From assembly GCF_036345255.1 (NCBI RefSeq), contig NZ_CP107783.1:1178001-1242000 (forward strand): a stretch of DNA of 64,000 nt, read 5' to 3'. Shown one piece after another: positions 25,741-34,803 of this stretch; the first letter of the stretch is position 1, and each line of letters begins with the position of its first letter. The notes beneath the pieces were generated by a model. It searched no databases, was not told the origin of the DNA, and saw only the letters and a list, made by a program, of their open reading frames with translations. A program made the position numbers and the translations under genes. Origin of the DNA: Streptomyces sp. NBC_00569. Its GTDB lineage: Bacteria; Actinomycetota; Actinomycetes; Streptomycetales; Streptomycetaceae.

Positions 25741-25846
25741 CCAGCAGACGAAGAACCTGCCGGCGAGCTGCTCGGCGCAGAAACTCGGATTCTTCCAGAG
25801 GCCCACAATGAGGCGCCTGGCCCGGGCACTTGCGTGGCAGGCGCCT
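25741..25846 (+). repeat. ald 3'-end repeat, copy E (decayed)
   Basis: Keeps CCAGCAGACGAAGAAC intact but encodes LPASCSAQKLGFFQ, with the stop changed to CAG. An AGGCGCCTG/CAGGCGCCT stem (25811-25846) resembles the copy D terminator. Preceded by a right-arm motif and not followed by a left one, so it is the outer right end of the array. Confidence 0.75.
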
Positions 25847-25863
25847 CTCGCCGTGCAACCCGC

Positions 25864-26622
25864 TCAGCGCTCCTTGACGGCATGCAGCAGGGTGACGCCG
25901 AGCCACGGGCCGCCGTACCAGTACGCGGGGCCGAGTCCGCGCAGTGTGCCGTGTCCGAGGTGGTCGGCGTACTGCCTGGCCATGGGCCAGAAGTCGGCGA
26001 CGAGCAACTGCCCGCCGGGGCGCAGCACTCTCATGGCCTCGTCCACCGCGCGGCAGCGCCGTTCACGCGAGGGGATGTTGTGGATCGCCAGCGCGCTCGT
26101 CACAACGTCGAAGGAGCCGTCCGCGAACGGCAGCTCGGTCATGTCGGCCGTCTGCACTTCCACCCGGTCGGCGACACCGGCCGCTGCGGCGTTGGCGAGC
26201 GTGACTTCGGGGCGGTTCCCGCTCTGGTCCTTTCCGGACCACAGGTCCACGCCCACGGCGCGTCCCGTCGGCAGCCGCCCGGCCGCCTCGATCAGCACCG
26301 CGCCGCGACCGCAGCCCAGGTCGAGGAGCTGCTCGTCGCCTTTCAAGGCGGCCCGGTCCAACTCCCGCCTCCAGAAGCGCAGTTTGCCGTGCAAGGTGGT
26401 GTGCAGATAGATGCCGGTCTGGGCGATCAGGGCTGTGCCCGCAGTTGCCAGCGCTTTTCGTCCCGGCCGCCACCGGCCGGCGGCCAGGCAGCAGGCCGCG
26501 CCTGCGGCGCCGAGCAGCGCCGGGAACGCTGGGGCGTCAACGCCGTACCTCGGCCACTGGACGTCCGGCAGTGGGGCGTCTTTCCAGCTCTTGGACATGT
26601 TCTTGGACATGTTCTTGGACAT
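25864..26622 (-). CDS. Class I SAM-dependent methyltransferase with N-terminal membrane segments
   Basis: 252 aa. Two hydrophobic stretches near residues 35-75 (FPALLGAAGAACCLAAG, LATAGTALIAQTGIYL) precede a Rossmann methyltransferase. SAM motif I is LLDLGCGRGAVLIEAAG, and motif IV contains DVVTSALAIHNI. The N-terminus is an in-frame repeat of MSKN, giving three possible ATG starts (26622, 26610, 26598); the first is used here. No strong ribosome site. Substrate unknown. Confidence 0.82.
   Translation of the reverse strand: MSKNMSKNMSKSWKDAPLPDVQWPRYGVDAPAFPALLGAAGAACCLAAGRWRPGRKALATAGTALIAQTGIYLHTTLHGKLRFWRRELDRAALKGDEQLLDLGCGRGAVLIEAAGRLPTGRAVGVDLWSGKDQSGNRPEVTLANAAAAGVADRVEVQTADMTELPFADGSFDVVTSALAIHNIPSRERRCRAVDEAMRVLRPGGQLLVADFWPMARQYADHLGHGTLRGLGPAYWYGGPWLGVTLLHAVKER
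26591..26622 (-). repeat. 12-bp tandem repeat at methyltransferase start
   Basis: TTGGACATGTTC-type unit repeated about 2.7 times. It encodes MSKN-MSKN-MSKS, so unit changes would add or remove start codons in frame. Confidence 0.7.
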
Positions 26623-26738
26623 GCTCGCAGTGTCACGGGCTCGGTTGCCGGGCGTCTTGTAGAAATGTCCCCCGTGACCCGCACGACCGGCCTCGTGCCC
26701 GCTGGGCGGCCTCGTGACGGGCGGGCGCGGACCGTGAG

Positions 26739-27611
26739 TCAAGAGGCGGACAGGTATGCGGGGGCTGCCCATGCGACGTCGTCGACCGCCAGCCAGGGCG
26801 CCACCGCAACGGCCGTGGGCGTCACACCGGCGAAGGCCACGACATCCCGATGGAGGTGGGACTGGTCGACGTAGCCGATCTCCGCCGCCACCCGTGCGGC
26901 GCTGTGGCCCGCGGCCAGACGGTGGGCCGCGTGGTCGAACCGGACGAGCTGAGCGGCGCGTTTGGGGTTGAGACCGATCTGGGCCCGGAACCGGGACCAC
27001 AGGCGCTTACGGCTCCAGCCGACCTCCGCTGCCAGCCGATCGACCCGAACCCCTCCCAGACGCGTCACCATCTGCCCCCACACGAAGGCGACCTCAGGGT
27101 CCACCGCTCGGCCTGCCTCGTGTCGTCGAACGAGCGCGGCCTCGGCGATCGCGAACCGGGCGTCCCACGACTCGGCAGCTCGCAGTTGCCCCTGGGCGCG
27201 CGCGGCGTCACGGCCCCAGAGGTCGTCGAGGGAGAGCACCGTGGCGCCCGACTCGGCACAGGCGCCCAGCACCGCGTGCGCGACCGGCGGCGACAGCCGC
27301 ACCTGCAGGCACTCGATGTCCCGGCCGCGTCCTCGAACGCCGCCGGAGGCGAGGCCCACGACGACGCTGCCGCTCTGCTCCCGGCCACTGAAGTCGTCGA
27401 CGACGAGCGGCTGGTCGCCGAGGTCGACGGCCACCGTGACAGCCGGGTACGGGACCAGGCCCAGGTCGACGAAGTCGCTCGTACGGGCCCGGAATCCGGC
27501 CATGCTGACTCCCGGCAGCCGCCCGCCCCGCGACGGTGTGGCGATGTCCCATACCGACGCGGCGTCGTGGGCCGGCTCGCCGGGTCGCATGGCGCCAAAA
27601 CTACGGGACAT
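26739..27611 (-). CDS. AraC family transcriptional regulator
   Basis: About 290 aa. The N-terminal ligand domain is of the DUF6597/AraC-ligand type ([16 protein letters not shown]). The C-terminal double HTH spans about 190-275 ([37 protein letters not shown]). The start at 27611 is uncertain; a second ATG lies 7 codons on. It is divergent from the amidase gene across 74 bp, its likely target. Confidence 0.85.
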   Translation of the reverse strand: MSRSFGAMRPGEPAHDAASVWDIATPSRGGRLPGVSMAGFRARTSDFVDLGLVPYPAVTVAVDLGDQPLVVDDFSGREQSGSVVVGLASGGVRGRGRDIECLQVRLSPPVAHAVLGACAESGATVLSLDDLWGRDAARAQGQLRAAESWDARFAIAEAALVRRHEAGRAVDPEVAFVWGQMVTRLGGVRVDRLAAEVGWSRKRLWSRFRAQIGLNPKRAAQLVRFDHAAHRLAAGHSAARVAAEIGYVDQSHLHRDVVAFAGVTPTAVAVAPWLAVDDVAWAAPAYLSAS

Positions 27612-27685
27612 TCGTCCAAGACGCGATGTCCGGTGCGTGACGACACTGACGGCTCCTGCACGCCTCGTACCGGAAAGGCCCACCC

Positions 27686-29125
27686 GTGACCCAGTCACCG
27701 ATCGACCCGTTCGCATCCGCCGTCGAACTCGCCGCGGCCATCCGCCAAAAGGAGGTGAGCCCGGTCGAGTTGGCCGACTGCTTTCTCGAGCGGATGGACC
27801 GGCTCGACCCCCGGCTGAACGCCTTTTGCCACCGGGCCGACGACGACGTCCGCAAAGCCGCGTCCACCGCGGCCGATGCCGTGGTGCGGGCCGTGTCCGT
27901 CGAAGAGCTCCCGCCGTTCCACGGCGTACCGCTGCCCGTCAAGGACCTTGCCGACGTTGCCGGATGGCCCACCACCCATGGGTCCGGCGGTGCCCGGAAG
28001 ACACCCGTCGAGACATCGGATCCGGTGGTGCGACGGTTCGTGGACGCGGGCTTCGTTCTTCTCGGCAAGACCACCACCTCCGAGTTCGGCAGCCTGCCTT
28101 TCACCGAGAGCGAGGCCCTGGGCATCTCGCGCAACCCGTGGGACCCGGACCGCACGCCCGGCGGGTCGTCGAGCGGAGCGGGCGCCGCCGTCGCCGCCGG
28201 GATGGCGCCCATCGCCCACGCCGAGGACGGCGGCGGGTCGATACGGATCCCCGCATCGTGCACCGGCCTCGTCGGCCTCAAACCCACCCGCGGCCTGGTC
28301 ACCAATGCCGTCGTGGAGGTGGAGGGTCTCGGCACCGGCGGCGTTCTCACCCGCTCGGTGGCGGACACCGCGGCGGCCCTCGACGTGCTGGCGCGTCACG
28401 ATCCGGGCGCGTGGTGGTCGCCGTCGACGCCGCGCACGTCCTTCGCCGCCGCGATGAAGAGGGACCTGCCGACCGGGCTGCGGATCGGTGTGCTCACCGA
28501 CTCCCCGATCGACGGGATACGCGTGCACCCGGCGTGTGTCGCAGCCGTCGACGTCGCTCTTCGGACGCTCGAATCGGCCGGCCAGCACATCGTCGACACC
28601 CCTCTTCAGCTGCCGCCGACCGACGAGTTGGTCACCGCGTTCACGACTCTGTGGAACGTCGGCGGTGCCGGGATCGCGCTCGCGGAACCTGACCGTGTCG
28701 AGCCCCACAATCGCGCCCTGCGTGAGGCGGCGCGAGCGATCGACTCGTGGTCGTACGCGGAAGGGGTGCGGAAGACGCAGGAGTTGTCACGGCGCATCGT
28801 CGAAGGCTTCCTCGCGGGCTTCGACCTCCTCGTGACGCCGACGATGGCTTGCCTTCCGCCGCTCGTCGGTGCCTGGCGCACGGGCATCGAGGACGATCCC
28901 CTGAGGGCCCTGCGGAACAGCTACCCGATGGGGGTGTTCACGTCGGTGTTCAACGTGACCGGCCAGCCGGCCGCCTCCCTCCCCGTCCACCATGACGAGG
29001 CCACCGGTCTGCCCGTCGGCGTCCAGATCGTCGCCGCTCCATGGCGGGAGGACCTCCTGCTCCAGGTGTCCCGCACCCTCGAACTCGCACTCCCCTGGGC
29101 CGGTCGCCGACCGACTGTCAGCTGA
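27686..29125 (+). CDS. Amidase (amidase-signature family)
   Basis: 479 aa. Lys86 in VPLPVKDLA, the cis-Ser cluster [11 protein letters not shown] (about 158-168) and nucleophile Ser185 in [11 protein letters not shown] complete the triad. GTG start with GGAAAGG upstream. A monocistronic partner of the divergent AraC regulator. It is only distantly similar to the amidase at 1381-2859, so not a duplicate of island origin. Substrate unknown. Confidence 0.92.
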   Translation: MTQSPIDPFASAVELAAAIRQKEVSPVELADCFLERMDRLDPRLNAFCHRADDDVRKAASTAADAVVRAVSVEELPPFHGVPLPVKDLADVAGWPTTHGSGGARKTPVETSDPVVRRFVDAGFVLLGKTTTSEFGSLPFTESEALGISRNPWDPDRTPGGSSSGAGAAVAAGMAPIAHAEDGGGSIRIPASCTGLVGLKPTRGLVTNAVVEVEGLGTGGVLTRSVADTAAALDVLARHDPGAWWSPSTPRTSFAAAMKRDLPTGLRIGVLTDSPIDGIRVHPACVAAVDVALRTLESAGQHIVDTPLQLPPTDELVTAFTTLWNVGGAGIALAEPDRVEPHNRALREAARAIDSWSYAEGVRKTQELSRRIVEGFLAGFDLLVTPTMACLPPLVGAWRTGIEDDPLRALRNSYPMGVFTSVFNVTGQPAASLPVHHDEATGLPVGVQIVAAPWREDLLLQVSRTLELALPWAGRRPTVS

Positions 29126-29270
29126 GCCCGCGGCAGGGTGCCACCCCGCGTGGCGCGACATCCAGCGGCGACCGCGCGGGCCGGCTCCCTGACGGTGATC
29201 CGGGTGTGTGCGCCACTGCCGCAGTCGCCTTGGCTCGCGGCGCCGGTGGCGGATGCGACCGGGGTGGGAC

Positions 29271-30785
29271 TCACTGCCGCGCGCTCATGTCCTTGGCGGC
29301 GGCCTGGGTGATGTTGCGGGCCATGCCGCCGAAGACGACGGCGTGGAAGGGGGAGACGGACCACCAGTAGGCGTGGCCCAGCAGGCCGCGGGGGTGGAAC
29401 AGAGCGCGCTGCCGGTAGCGCGTACGGCCCTCGGTACCCGTCTCGACGTACATCTCCAGCCACGCCAGGCCCGGCAGCCGCATCTCCGCGCGCAGCCGCA
29501 GCAGTTGTCGGGGCTCGATCTCCTCGACCCGCCAGAAGTCCAGCGAGTCGCCGACCCGCAGGCGCTCCGCGTCGCGCCGTCCGCGGCGCAGGCCGACTCC
29601 GCCCACGAACCGGTCGAGCCAGCCACGGACGGCCCAGGCCAGTGGGAAGGAGTACCAGCCGTTGTCGCCGCCGATGCCCTCGATCACCTTCCACAGGGCC
29701 TCCGGGGACGCCTCGACAGTCAGTTGCCGCTCGTCCTGGTAGAGGCTGCCGCCGGCCCAGTCCGGATCGGTGGGCAGCGGATCGCTGGGCGCCCCGGGGA
29801 GGGCGGCGGACGACCACCGGGTGGCGACCTGCGCCTCCCGTACCCTGCGCAGTGCCAGGGCCAGAGCTTCGTCGAACGGCAGCGGCCGGCCCGGTGGGTC
29901 GGGCACGTAGCGGGCGATGTCGTGCTCGTCGCAGACGACCTCGTGGCGCAGGGACTCCGTCAGGGGCCGGGCGATGAATGCCGGCACCGGGGTCACGAGG
30001 CCGACCCAGTGGCTGGACAGCCGCGGGGTGAGCATGGGGACCGGCACGATGATCCGCCGCCGCAGTCCGGCGACCTCGGAGTAGCGGCACATCATCTCCC
30101 GATAGGTCAGGACGTCCGGTCCGCCGATGTCGAAGGCCCGGTTGACGTCGGTGGGCATGGTGGCCGAGCCGACGAGGTAGCGCAGCACGTCGCGGACGCC
30201 GATGGGCTGCGTGCGGGTGTGCACCCAGCTGGGGGTGACCATGACCGGCAGCCGTTCGGTCAGATAGCGCAGCATCTCGAACGACGCCGATCCGGAGCCG
30301 ATCACCACAGCGGCCCTCAGCACGGTGGCGGGCACCTGACCGTCGAGGAAGATGCGGCCGACCTCGGCCCTGGAGCGCAGGTGCGGGGAGAGGGCCCGCT
30401 CGGGTACGTCCCGCGGGGTGAGCCCGCCGAGATAGACGATGCGCCGTACGCCGGCGGCGTGGGCCCGCTCGGCGAAGATCCGGGCCGCGCGGCGATCGGT
30501 GTCCTCGAACCCGGAGCCGGATCCCAGGGAGTGCACCAGGTAGTACGCGACATCGATGCCGCGCATGGCCGCGGCGACCGACTCGGCGTCCGTGACGTCT
30601 CCGCTCACCGTCTCCACGGCGGCCGCCCAGGGATAGTCACGCAGTTTGCCCGGCGAGCGGGCCAGGCAACGCACACGGTGACCGGCCTTCAGCAGTTCCG
30701 GTACCAGGCGGCCTCCGATGTACCCGGACGCTCCGGTGACCAGACAGTTCAGCTTCTCCGCGCCGTGCTTTCCGTCCTTGTCCAC
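29271..30785 (-). CDS. NAD(P)-binding epimerase-like protein with C-terminal DUF2867 domain
   Basis: About 504 aa. An N-terminal atypical SDR domain (CLVTGASGYIGGRLVPEL; later VAYYLVHSLGSG and YLGGLTPRD) is fused to a C-terminal SRPBCC/DUF2867 domain (about 335-500, GGDNGWYSFPLAW… HPRGLLGHAYWW). This fusion is common in actinobacteria and is usually called NAD-dependent epimerase. GTG at 30785 has GGAG 8 nt upstream; ATG at 30791 is an alternative. No operon partners. Confidence 0.88.
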   Translation of the reverse strand: MDKDGKHGAEKLNCLVTGASGYIGGRLVPELLKAGHRVRCLARSPGKLRDYPWAAAVETVSGDVTDAESVAAAMRGIDVAYYLVHSLGSGSGFEDTDRRAARIFAERAHAAGVRRIVYLGGLTPRDVPERALSPHLRSRAEVGRIFLDGQVPATVLRAAVVIGSGSASFEMLRYLTERLPVMVTPSWVHTRTQPIGVRDVLRYLVGSATMPTDVNRAFDIGGPDVLTYREMMCRYSEVAGLRRRIIVPVPMLTPRLSSHWVGLVTPVPAFIARPLTESLRHEVVCDEHDIARYVPDPPGRPLPFDEALALALRRVREAQVATRWSSAALPGAPSDPLPTDPDWAGGSLYQDERQLTVEASPEALWKVIEGIGGDNGWYSFPLAWAVRGWLDRFVGGVGLRRGRRDAERLRVGDSLDFWRVEEIEPRQLLRLRAEMRLPGLAWLEMYVETGTEGRTRYRQRALFHPRGLLGHAYWWSVSPFHAVVFGGMARNITQAAAKDMSARQ

Positions 30786-31250
30786 GCGCATCTCTCCAGG
30801 CACTCGATCCGACGCTGCTCCTGTGTTCTCCCGTTCGATCATGACTGCCGCCCTGCGGATGTCTCCGCAACGCACTGTGGACGGCGTCCGCGTGTTCGCG
30901 TGGAACTGAGGCACCGGGGCCGACGGCGGGTCCACGGGCAGTTCAGTCCTCCGGATGCCGCAGTGGCGCGACCTCCGCGCTGTCCGTCCCGGGCCAGGAG
31001 CCGACCCATGTGCTTGACCGTGCGCCCCACGTCCCCGGCCCTGTGATGGCGGTGCTCGCGTCCGACGTCTCCGGTCAGGCGGTCGGAGACGAGGCGGACG
31101 TGCAGATCGACACGGCCGGCTGCGTGATCCTGCGCAATGCCCTCAGCATGGTCCGCCCGCCGCCGGCCGCCCGAGGCGCCGGGAGCCGCAGAGCCGTGCG
31201 GGCCCGAGGCGCACAACGGACAGGCGGGTCAAAAGGGTGACGGCGTCCCG
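30786..31250. other. Intergenic region, nothing firm
   Basis: 465 bp between the epimerase-like gene start and the DeoR stop. A plus-strand frame (MAVLASDVSGQAVGDEADV…) has no ribosome site and ends in low complexity. I do not call it. Confidence 0.35.
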
Positions 31251-32033
31251 TCACGCCCCCGCGGACGGGGCGATCTCGACGCGTACCCCGCTCGCCTCGA
31301 AGGCGTGGATCTGCGCGACGGGTGCCGACGCGTCCGTGACCAGGGTCCACTCGGTCCTCAGCTTGGCCCACGCGTGGAACGGCGCGCGCCCCAACTTGGC
31401 GCCGTGGGCCAGCACATAGACCCGGTCGGCGCGGCGCGCCATCAGTTCCTTGAGACGGGTCTGGCGCAGGTCGGCCTCGCAGATGCCGCGGTCGACGGTG
31501 ACGCCGTCGGCGCCGAGGAAGACCCGGTCGAAGGACATGTGCTCGAGCGCGGCCTCCGTGAGCGGGCCGACGAAGCCCTGGCTGAGCGGACGGAGTGTGC
31601 CCCCGAGACAATCGACCTGTACGCCGTCCGCGTCCGCGAGGGCGTGCAGCGCCGTCAGGCCCGTGGTCGCGACCGTCAACTTCTTCGCGCCGCGCAGCTC
31701 GTGGGCCAGCGCGCCCACCGTCGTACCGGCGTCGAGGAGGAGCGTCTCGCCCGGCTCGACCTGCCGGGCGGCCCATTGCGCGATGGCCCGCTTCTCCTCG
31801 TACGCCTCACCCGTGCGCTGCCGCAGCGATGCCTCGGGGTGCGCGGACAGCGCCATCGCGCCGCCGTAGGTGCGCGCGAGGCGGCCCTCCGTGGTGAGGC
31901 GGGCGAGGTCGCGGCGGATGGTCGAGGGGGTGACGTCGAAGAGCTGCGAGAGTTCCTCGACGCTGGCGAGGCCGGTGGTGGTGGCGAGGTGGACGATGCG
32001 GTCGCGTCGTGCCTGGGAAGTGGTCGGCGGCAT
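31251..32033 (-). CDS. DeoR family transcriptional regulator
   Basis: 260 aa. N-terminal HTH RRDRIVHLATTTGLASVEEL…PSTIRRDLARL (about 9-45) and a C-terminal sugar-phosphate sensor domain with LLLDAGTTVGALA and VFLGADGV motifs. GAGGACTCC before the ATG. Last gene of the kinase-PdxA2-deoR operon. It probably senses a phosphorylated acid-sugar intermediate. Confidence 0.93.
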   Translation of the reverse strand: MPPTTSQARRDRIVHLATTTGLASVEELSQLFDVTPSTIRRDLARLTTEGRLARTYGGAMALSAHPEASLRQRTGEAYEEKRAIAQWAARQVEPGETLLLDAGTTVGALAHELRGAKKLTVATTGLTALHALADADGVQVDCLGGTLRPLSQGFVGPLTEAALEHMSFDRVFLGADGVTVDRGICEADLRQTRLKELMARRADRVYVLAHGAKLGRAPFHAWAKLRTEWTLVTDASAPVAQIHAFEASGVRVEIAPSAGA

Positions 32034-32083
32034 CTACGGAGTCCTCTACGTGCGGTGGCAACGGCGGTGCAGGGGACGGCGGT

Positions 32084-33097
32084 TCAGGCCGCCGGAGCGA
32101 CCGGCGCCGTCGCCATCTCGGCCGCCTGGCGCAGCGCCTCGACCATGCTACCGGCCTCCGCCACGCCCGTTCCGGCGATGTCGAACGCGGTGCCGTGGTC
32201 GACGGACGTACGGATGACGGGCAGGCCGACGGTGAGGTTGACACCCGCCTCGATGCCCAGGACCTTGACCGGGCCGTGGCCCTGATCGTGGTACATCGCG
32301 ACGATCAGGTCGTAGTCACCGCGCGAGGCGAGGAAGAAGGCGGTGTCGGCGGGCAGCGGACCCCGGGCGTCGACGCCCTCGGCTCGGAGCTTCTCCAGGG
32401 CCGGGACGATCTTCTCGCCCTCCTCGCCGTAGCCGAACAGGCCGTTCTCGCCGGCGTGCGGGTTGATGCCGCAGACGCCGATGACGGGGTTCGGGGTGCC
32501 GGCGCGGACCATGGCCTCGTGGCCGCGGCGGACCGTGCGCTCGACAAGCCCCGGCTCGATGCGGTTGACGGCGTCGATCAGGCCGATGTGCGTGGTGACG
32601 TGGATGACCTTCACCTTCTCGGTGGAGAGCATCATCGAGACCTCCTCGGTCCCGGTCAGGTGGGCGAGGAGTTCGGTGTGGCCGGGGTAGATGTGACCCG
32701 CGGCGTGCAGGGCCTCCTTGTTGAGGGGGGCGGTGCAGATGGCGTGCACGTCTCCTGCCACGGCGAGTTCGGCGGCACGCGCGATGTATGCGTACGCGGC
32801 ATCGCCCGCGACCGGCGACAGCTTGCCCCAGGGCAGATCGGCGGGGAGCAGGCCGAGGTCGACGACGTTGACGCGGCGGGGCGTGAACTCGGCGTCGCGC
32901 GGGTGCTCGACGGTGGCGATCTCGCACTCCAGACCGAGGATGCGGGCGGCCTCGCGCAGTCGCTGCGCGTCGCCGATGACGACGGGACGGCAGCGCTTCA
33001 GGACGGCGTCGTCGAGCAGGGCCGCGACGACGACCTCGGGGCCGACGCCGGCGCCGTCGCCCATGGTGACGGCGATGAGGGGGAGGGGGGTGCTCAT
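32084..33097 (-). CDS. pdxA2: PdxA-family dehydrogenase, probably 4-phospho-D-threonate/erythronate 3-dehydrogenase (PdxA2)
   Basis: 337 aa. Oxidises and decarboxylates a 4-phospho four-carbon sugar acid to dihydroxyacetone phosphate with NAD+. Metal-binding His residues lie in YPGHTELLAH, YHDQGHGPVK and TSVDHGTAFDIAG. True PdxA (vitamin B6) is unlikely: the gene is next to a DUF1537 kinase, the combination shown experimentally to degrade D-threonate or L-threonate/D-erythronate. AGGAG lies 8 nt before the ATG. Confidence 0.88.
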   Translation of the reverse strand: MSTPLPLIAVTMGDGAGVGPEVVVAALLDDAVLKRCRPVVIGDAQRLREAARILGLECEIATVEHPRDAEFTPRRVNVVDLGLLPADLPWGKLSPVAGDAAYAYIARAAELAVAGDVHAICTAPLNKEALHAAGHIYPGHTELLAHLTGTEEVSMMLSTEKVKVIHVTTHIGLIDAVNRIEPGLVERTVRRGHEAMVRAGTPNPVIGVCGINPHAGENGLFGYGEEGEKIVPALEKLRAEGVDARGPLPADTAFFLASRGDYDLIVAMYHDQGHGPVKVLGIEAGVNLTVGLPVIRTSVDHGTAFDIAGTGVAEAGSMVEALRQAAEMATAPVAPAA

Positions 33098-33135
33098 GAG
33101 GACATCTCCTAGGAGGGAGGCGGGCGGTGAAGGGT

Positions 33136-34380
33136 TCAGGTGGCTGCCGGGGCGGCGGCCAGGCGGGGCCGTAGCGCGGCGGCAATGCGCAGCAACGAGT
33201 CCTCGGCACCGTAGCTGCCGGGGCGGGTGACGACGTGGCGGCCGTCGGGGGTACGGGAGTGGACGGCGCCGTGGTGGATCTCACCGAGGGGCTCCAACTC
33301 CCTTGTGCCGAGGGCGTCCAGGGTGGTGCGAGCGGTCTCGCCACCGGTCAGGACGAGGTCGGGGCGGCCCGGGTACGCGGCGGCGAGTGTGCCCAGAGCA
33401 GTACTGAGGGCCCTCCCCGCGCAGGGGCGCAGTCCTGCCGAACCGTCGATGGACAGGACGGTCAGGGCAGAAGCGGCGGCGGTACGCGGCAGGCGGGTCG
33501 TGCCGGCCGCCAGGCCGGCCGGGTCCAGCGTCACATGGTGTGCGCCGAGCGCGGTGAGGTGCGCGATCTGCGCAACCGCTGCGGGCTCGGCGGTCCCCAC
33601 GACGAAGAGCAGCGGCGCGCCGTCCCGGGTCGGCGCGGGCGGGTGAGCGGCGGCAGCGGGACGCGCCGTCGCGCGCCCGAGGGCGAGCGCCAGACCGCCG
33701 CTGCCCAGGAGCCGGAATCCGGGCCCGAGCCGCAGCGCCGCCGCGGCCACGGCATCCAGGTGGGCGTCGGTCTCTGCGTCCGGCGCAGGGTGCGCGCCGC
33801 AGTCGGCGATCCGGCGGAACTCCGCTTCCAGTGCTGCGGGTCCGGACCGTACGACGTCGAGCGGGACCGTACGGACCGGCAGGCCGGACAGCGCCTCGGG
33901 CAGTGAGCGGGGCGCGGCTGCGCGTTCCGCGCGCCAGCCGTCGGTGCGGTGCAGCGGAACGCCGTTCACGTGCACCACGCCGCCGGTCACGGTGCGCCCG
34001 GCCGCGGGCAGCGCGGGGGCGATGACCACCGCCTCGGCCCCTTCGGCGTAGGCGGCGGCCTCGGCGGCGAGGTGGCCGCGCAGCTGCGAGTCGACCTTCT
34101 TGTACAGCAGCCGGGACGGTCCGGCCTGCGCCGCGCGCAGCGCCGTCCGCACGGCGTGCGCCGCTGCGGCGGCCGGCAGGTGCCGGGTGTCCAGGTCCAC
34201 GACGAGGTCGTGCGTAGCAGGGCTCCCGGCCACGTCGGCGGCGAGGGACAGGCGGACGGGGCCACCGAGCGCGCAGGCGGTCTCGGCCGCGCCGGACAGG
34301 TCGTCCGCGAGTGCGAGGACGTACGGCACGGGCACCGTCGCCGGCTGCGGGACGGACGGGCGTGGGGGCAGGGAAGCCAC
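33136..34380 (-). CDS. Four-carbon acid sugar kinase (DUF1537 family)
   Basis: 414 aa. Phosphorylates D-threonate, D-erythronate or a similar acid at the 4-hydroxyl. N-terminal substrate domain has ALADDLSGAAETACAL and LLYKKVDSQLRGH; the C-terminal nucleotide domain has LFVVGT, VLTGGETARTTLD and PGSYGAED. The GTG at 34380 follows AAGGAGG with 9-nt spacing. First gene of the minus-strand operon, with PdxA2 38 bp downstream. Confidence 0.92.
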   Translation of the reverse strand: MASLPPRPSVPQPATVPVPYVLALADDLSGAAETACALGGPVRLSLAADVAGSPATHDLVVDLDTRHLPAAAAAHAVRTALRAAQAGPSRLLYKKVDSQLRGHLAAEAAAYAEGAEAVVIAPALPAAGRTVTGGVVHVNGVPLHRTDGWRAERAAAPRSLPEALSGLPVRTVPLDVVRSGPAALEAEFRRIADCGAHPAPDAETDAHLDAVAAAALRLGPGFRLLGSGGLALALGRATARPAAAAHPPAPTRDGAPLLFVVGTAEPAAVAQIAHLTALGAHHVTLDPAGLAAGTTRLPRTAAASALTVLSIDGSAGLRPCAGRALSTALGTLAAAYPGRPDLVLTGGETARTTLDALGTRELEPLGEIHHGAVHSRTPDGRHVVTRPGSYGAEDSLLRIAAALRPRLAAAPAAT

Positions 34381-34441
34381 GGGATCGAACCTCCTTGGGC
34401 GCACCCGGCGTTGGGCGGCCCGGTCCGGATCATGGCACAGA

Positions 34442-34480
34442 TTGCGCGAAATGCGCGAGACCTCTTGCGTGATTTACGCA
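34442..34480. promoter_or_regulatory. Two 16-17-bp inverted repeats, probable operator pair
   Basis: TTGCGCGAAATGCGCGA (34442-34458) and TTGCGTGATTTACGCA (34465-34480) are related imperfect and perfect palindromes. They lie 23 bp apart start to start, about 60-100 bp upstream of the DUF1537 kinase. Likely DeoR sites. Confidence 0.5.
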
Positions 34481-34695
34481 GTCGTGCGAGCGTTCCGGTG
34501 GCGCCGACGGACCTCACCCGCGGACCGCGTCGCCCTCGTGGACGCGACGCGTACCGGGCTCACACAGCACGGCGCACACCGACTTGCTCCCGCGTGCCGC
34601 CGTACGACGCAGGCTTCGCACCGCACTTGGCCGCAGAAGCGGCCCACCGCCGGGAACCACCGCGACGACCGGTCGAAGCCACGCAGCCGCACACC

Positions 34696-34720
34696 GCATC
34701 ACCTGTGATGCGCGCATCAC
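34696..34720. promoter_or_regulatory. Overlapping palindromes upstream of the AKR gene
   Basis: GCATCAC-CT-GTGATGC (34696-34711) overlaps GTGATGCG-CGCATCAC (34705-34720): three alternating half-sites, about 85-108 bp before the GTG at 34804. An operator is likely; the regulator is unknown. Confidence 0.5.
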
Positions 34721-34803
34721 GCATGAGATCGCATACGAGCACGAGACCGCACGACCCGCACCACTTGCGCTACCCGCACCACCCGCATCGGAAGGAACCC
34801 GCC

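Larger units (their letters stand above)
34381..34803. other. 424-bp divergent control region
   Basis: Separates the kinase-PdxA2-deoR operon from the AKR-aldolase-dehydrogenase-transporter operon. It holds the palindromes listed separately. Unusually AC-rich for this genome in its right half; no gene seen. Confidence 0.5.

Noticed and set aside
30839..31240. Overlapping open frames on both strands upstream of the epimerase-like gene
   Set aside because: Neither frame has a ribosome site, recognisable motif or sensible composition through its length.
32084..33097. Vitamin B6 gene pdxA
   Set aside because: Adjacent DUF1537 kinase and DeoR regulator indicate the PdxA2 catabolic branch; actinobacteria normally use the PdxS/PdxT route.
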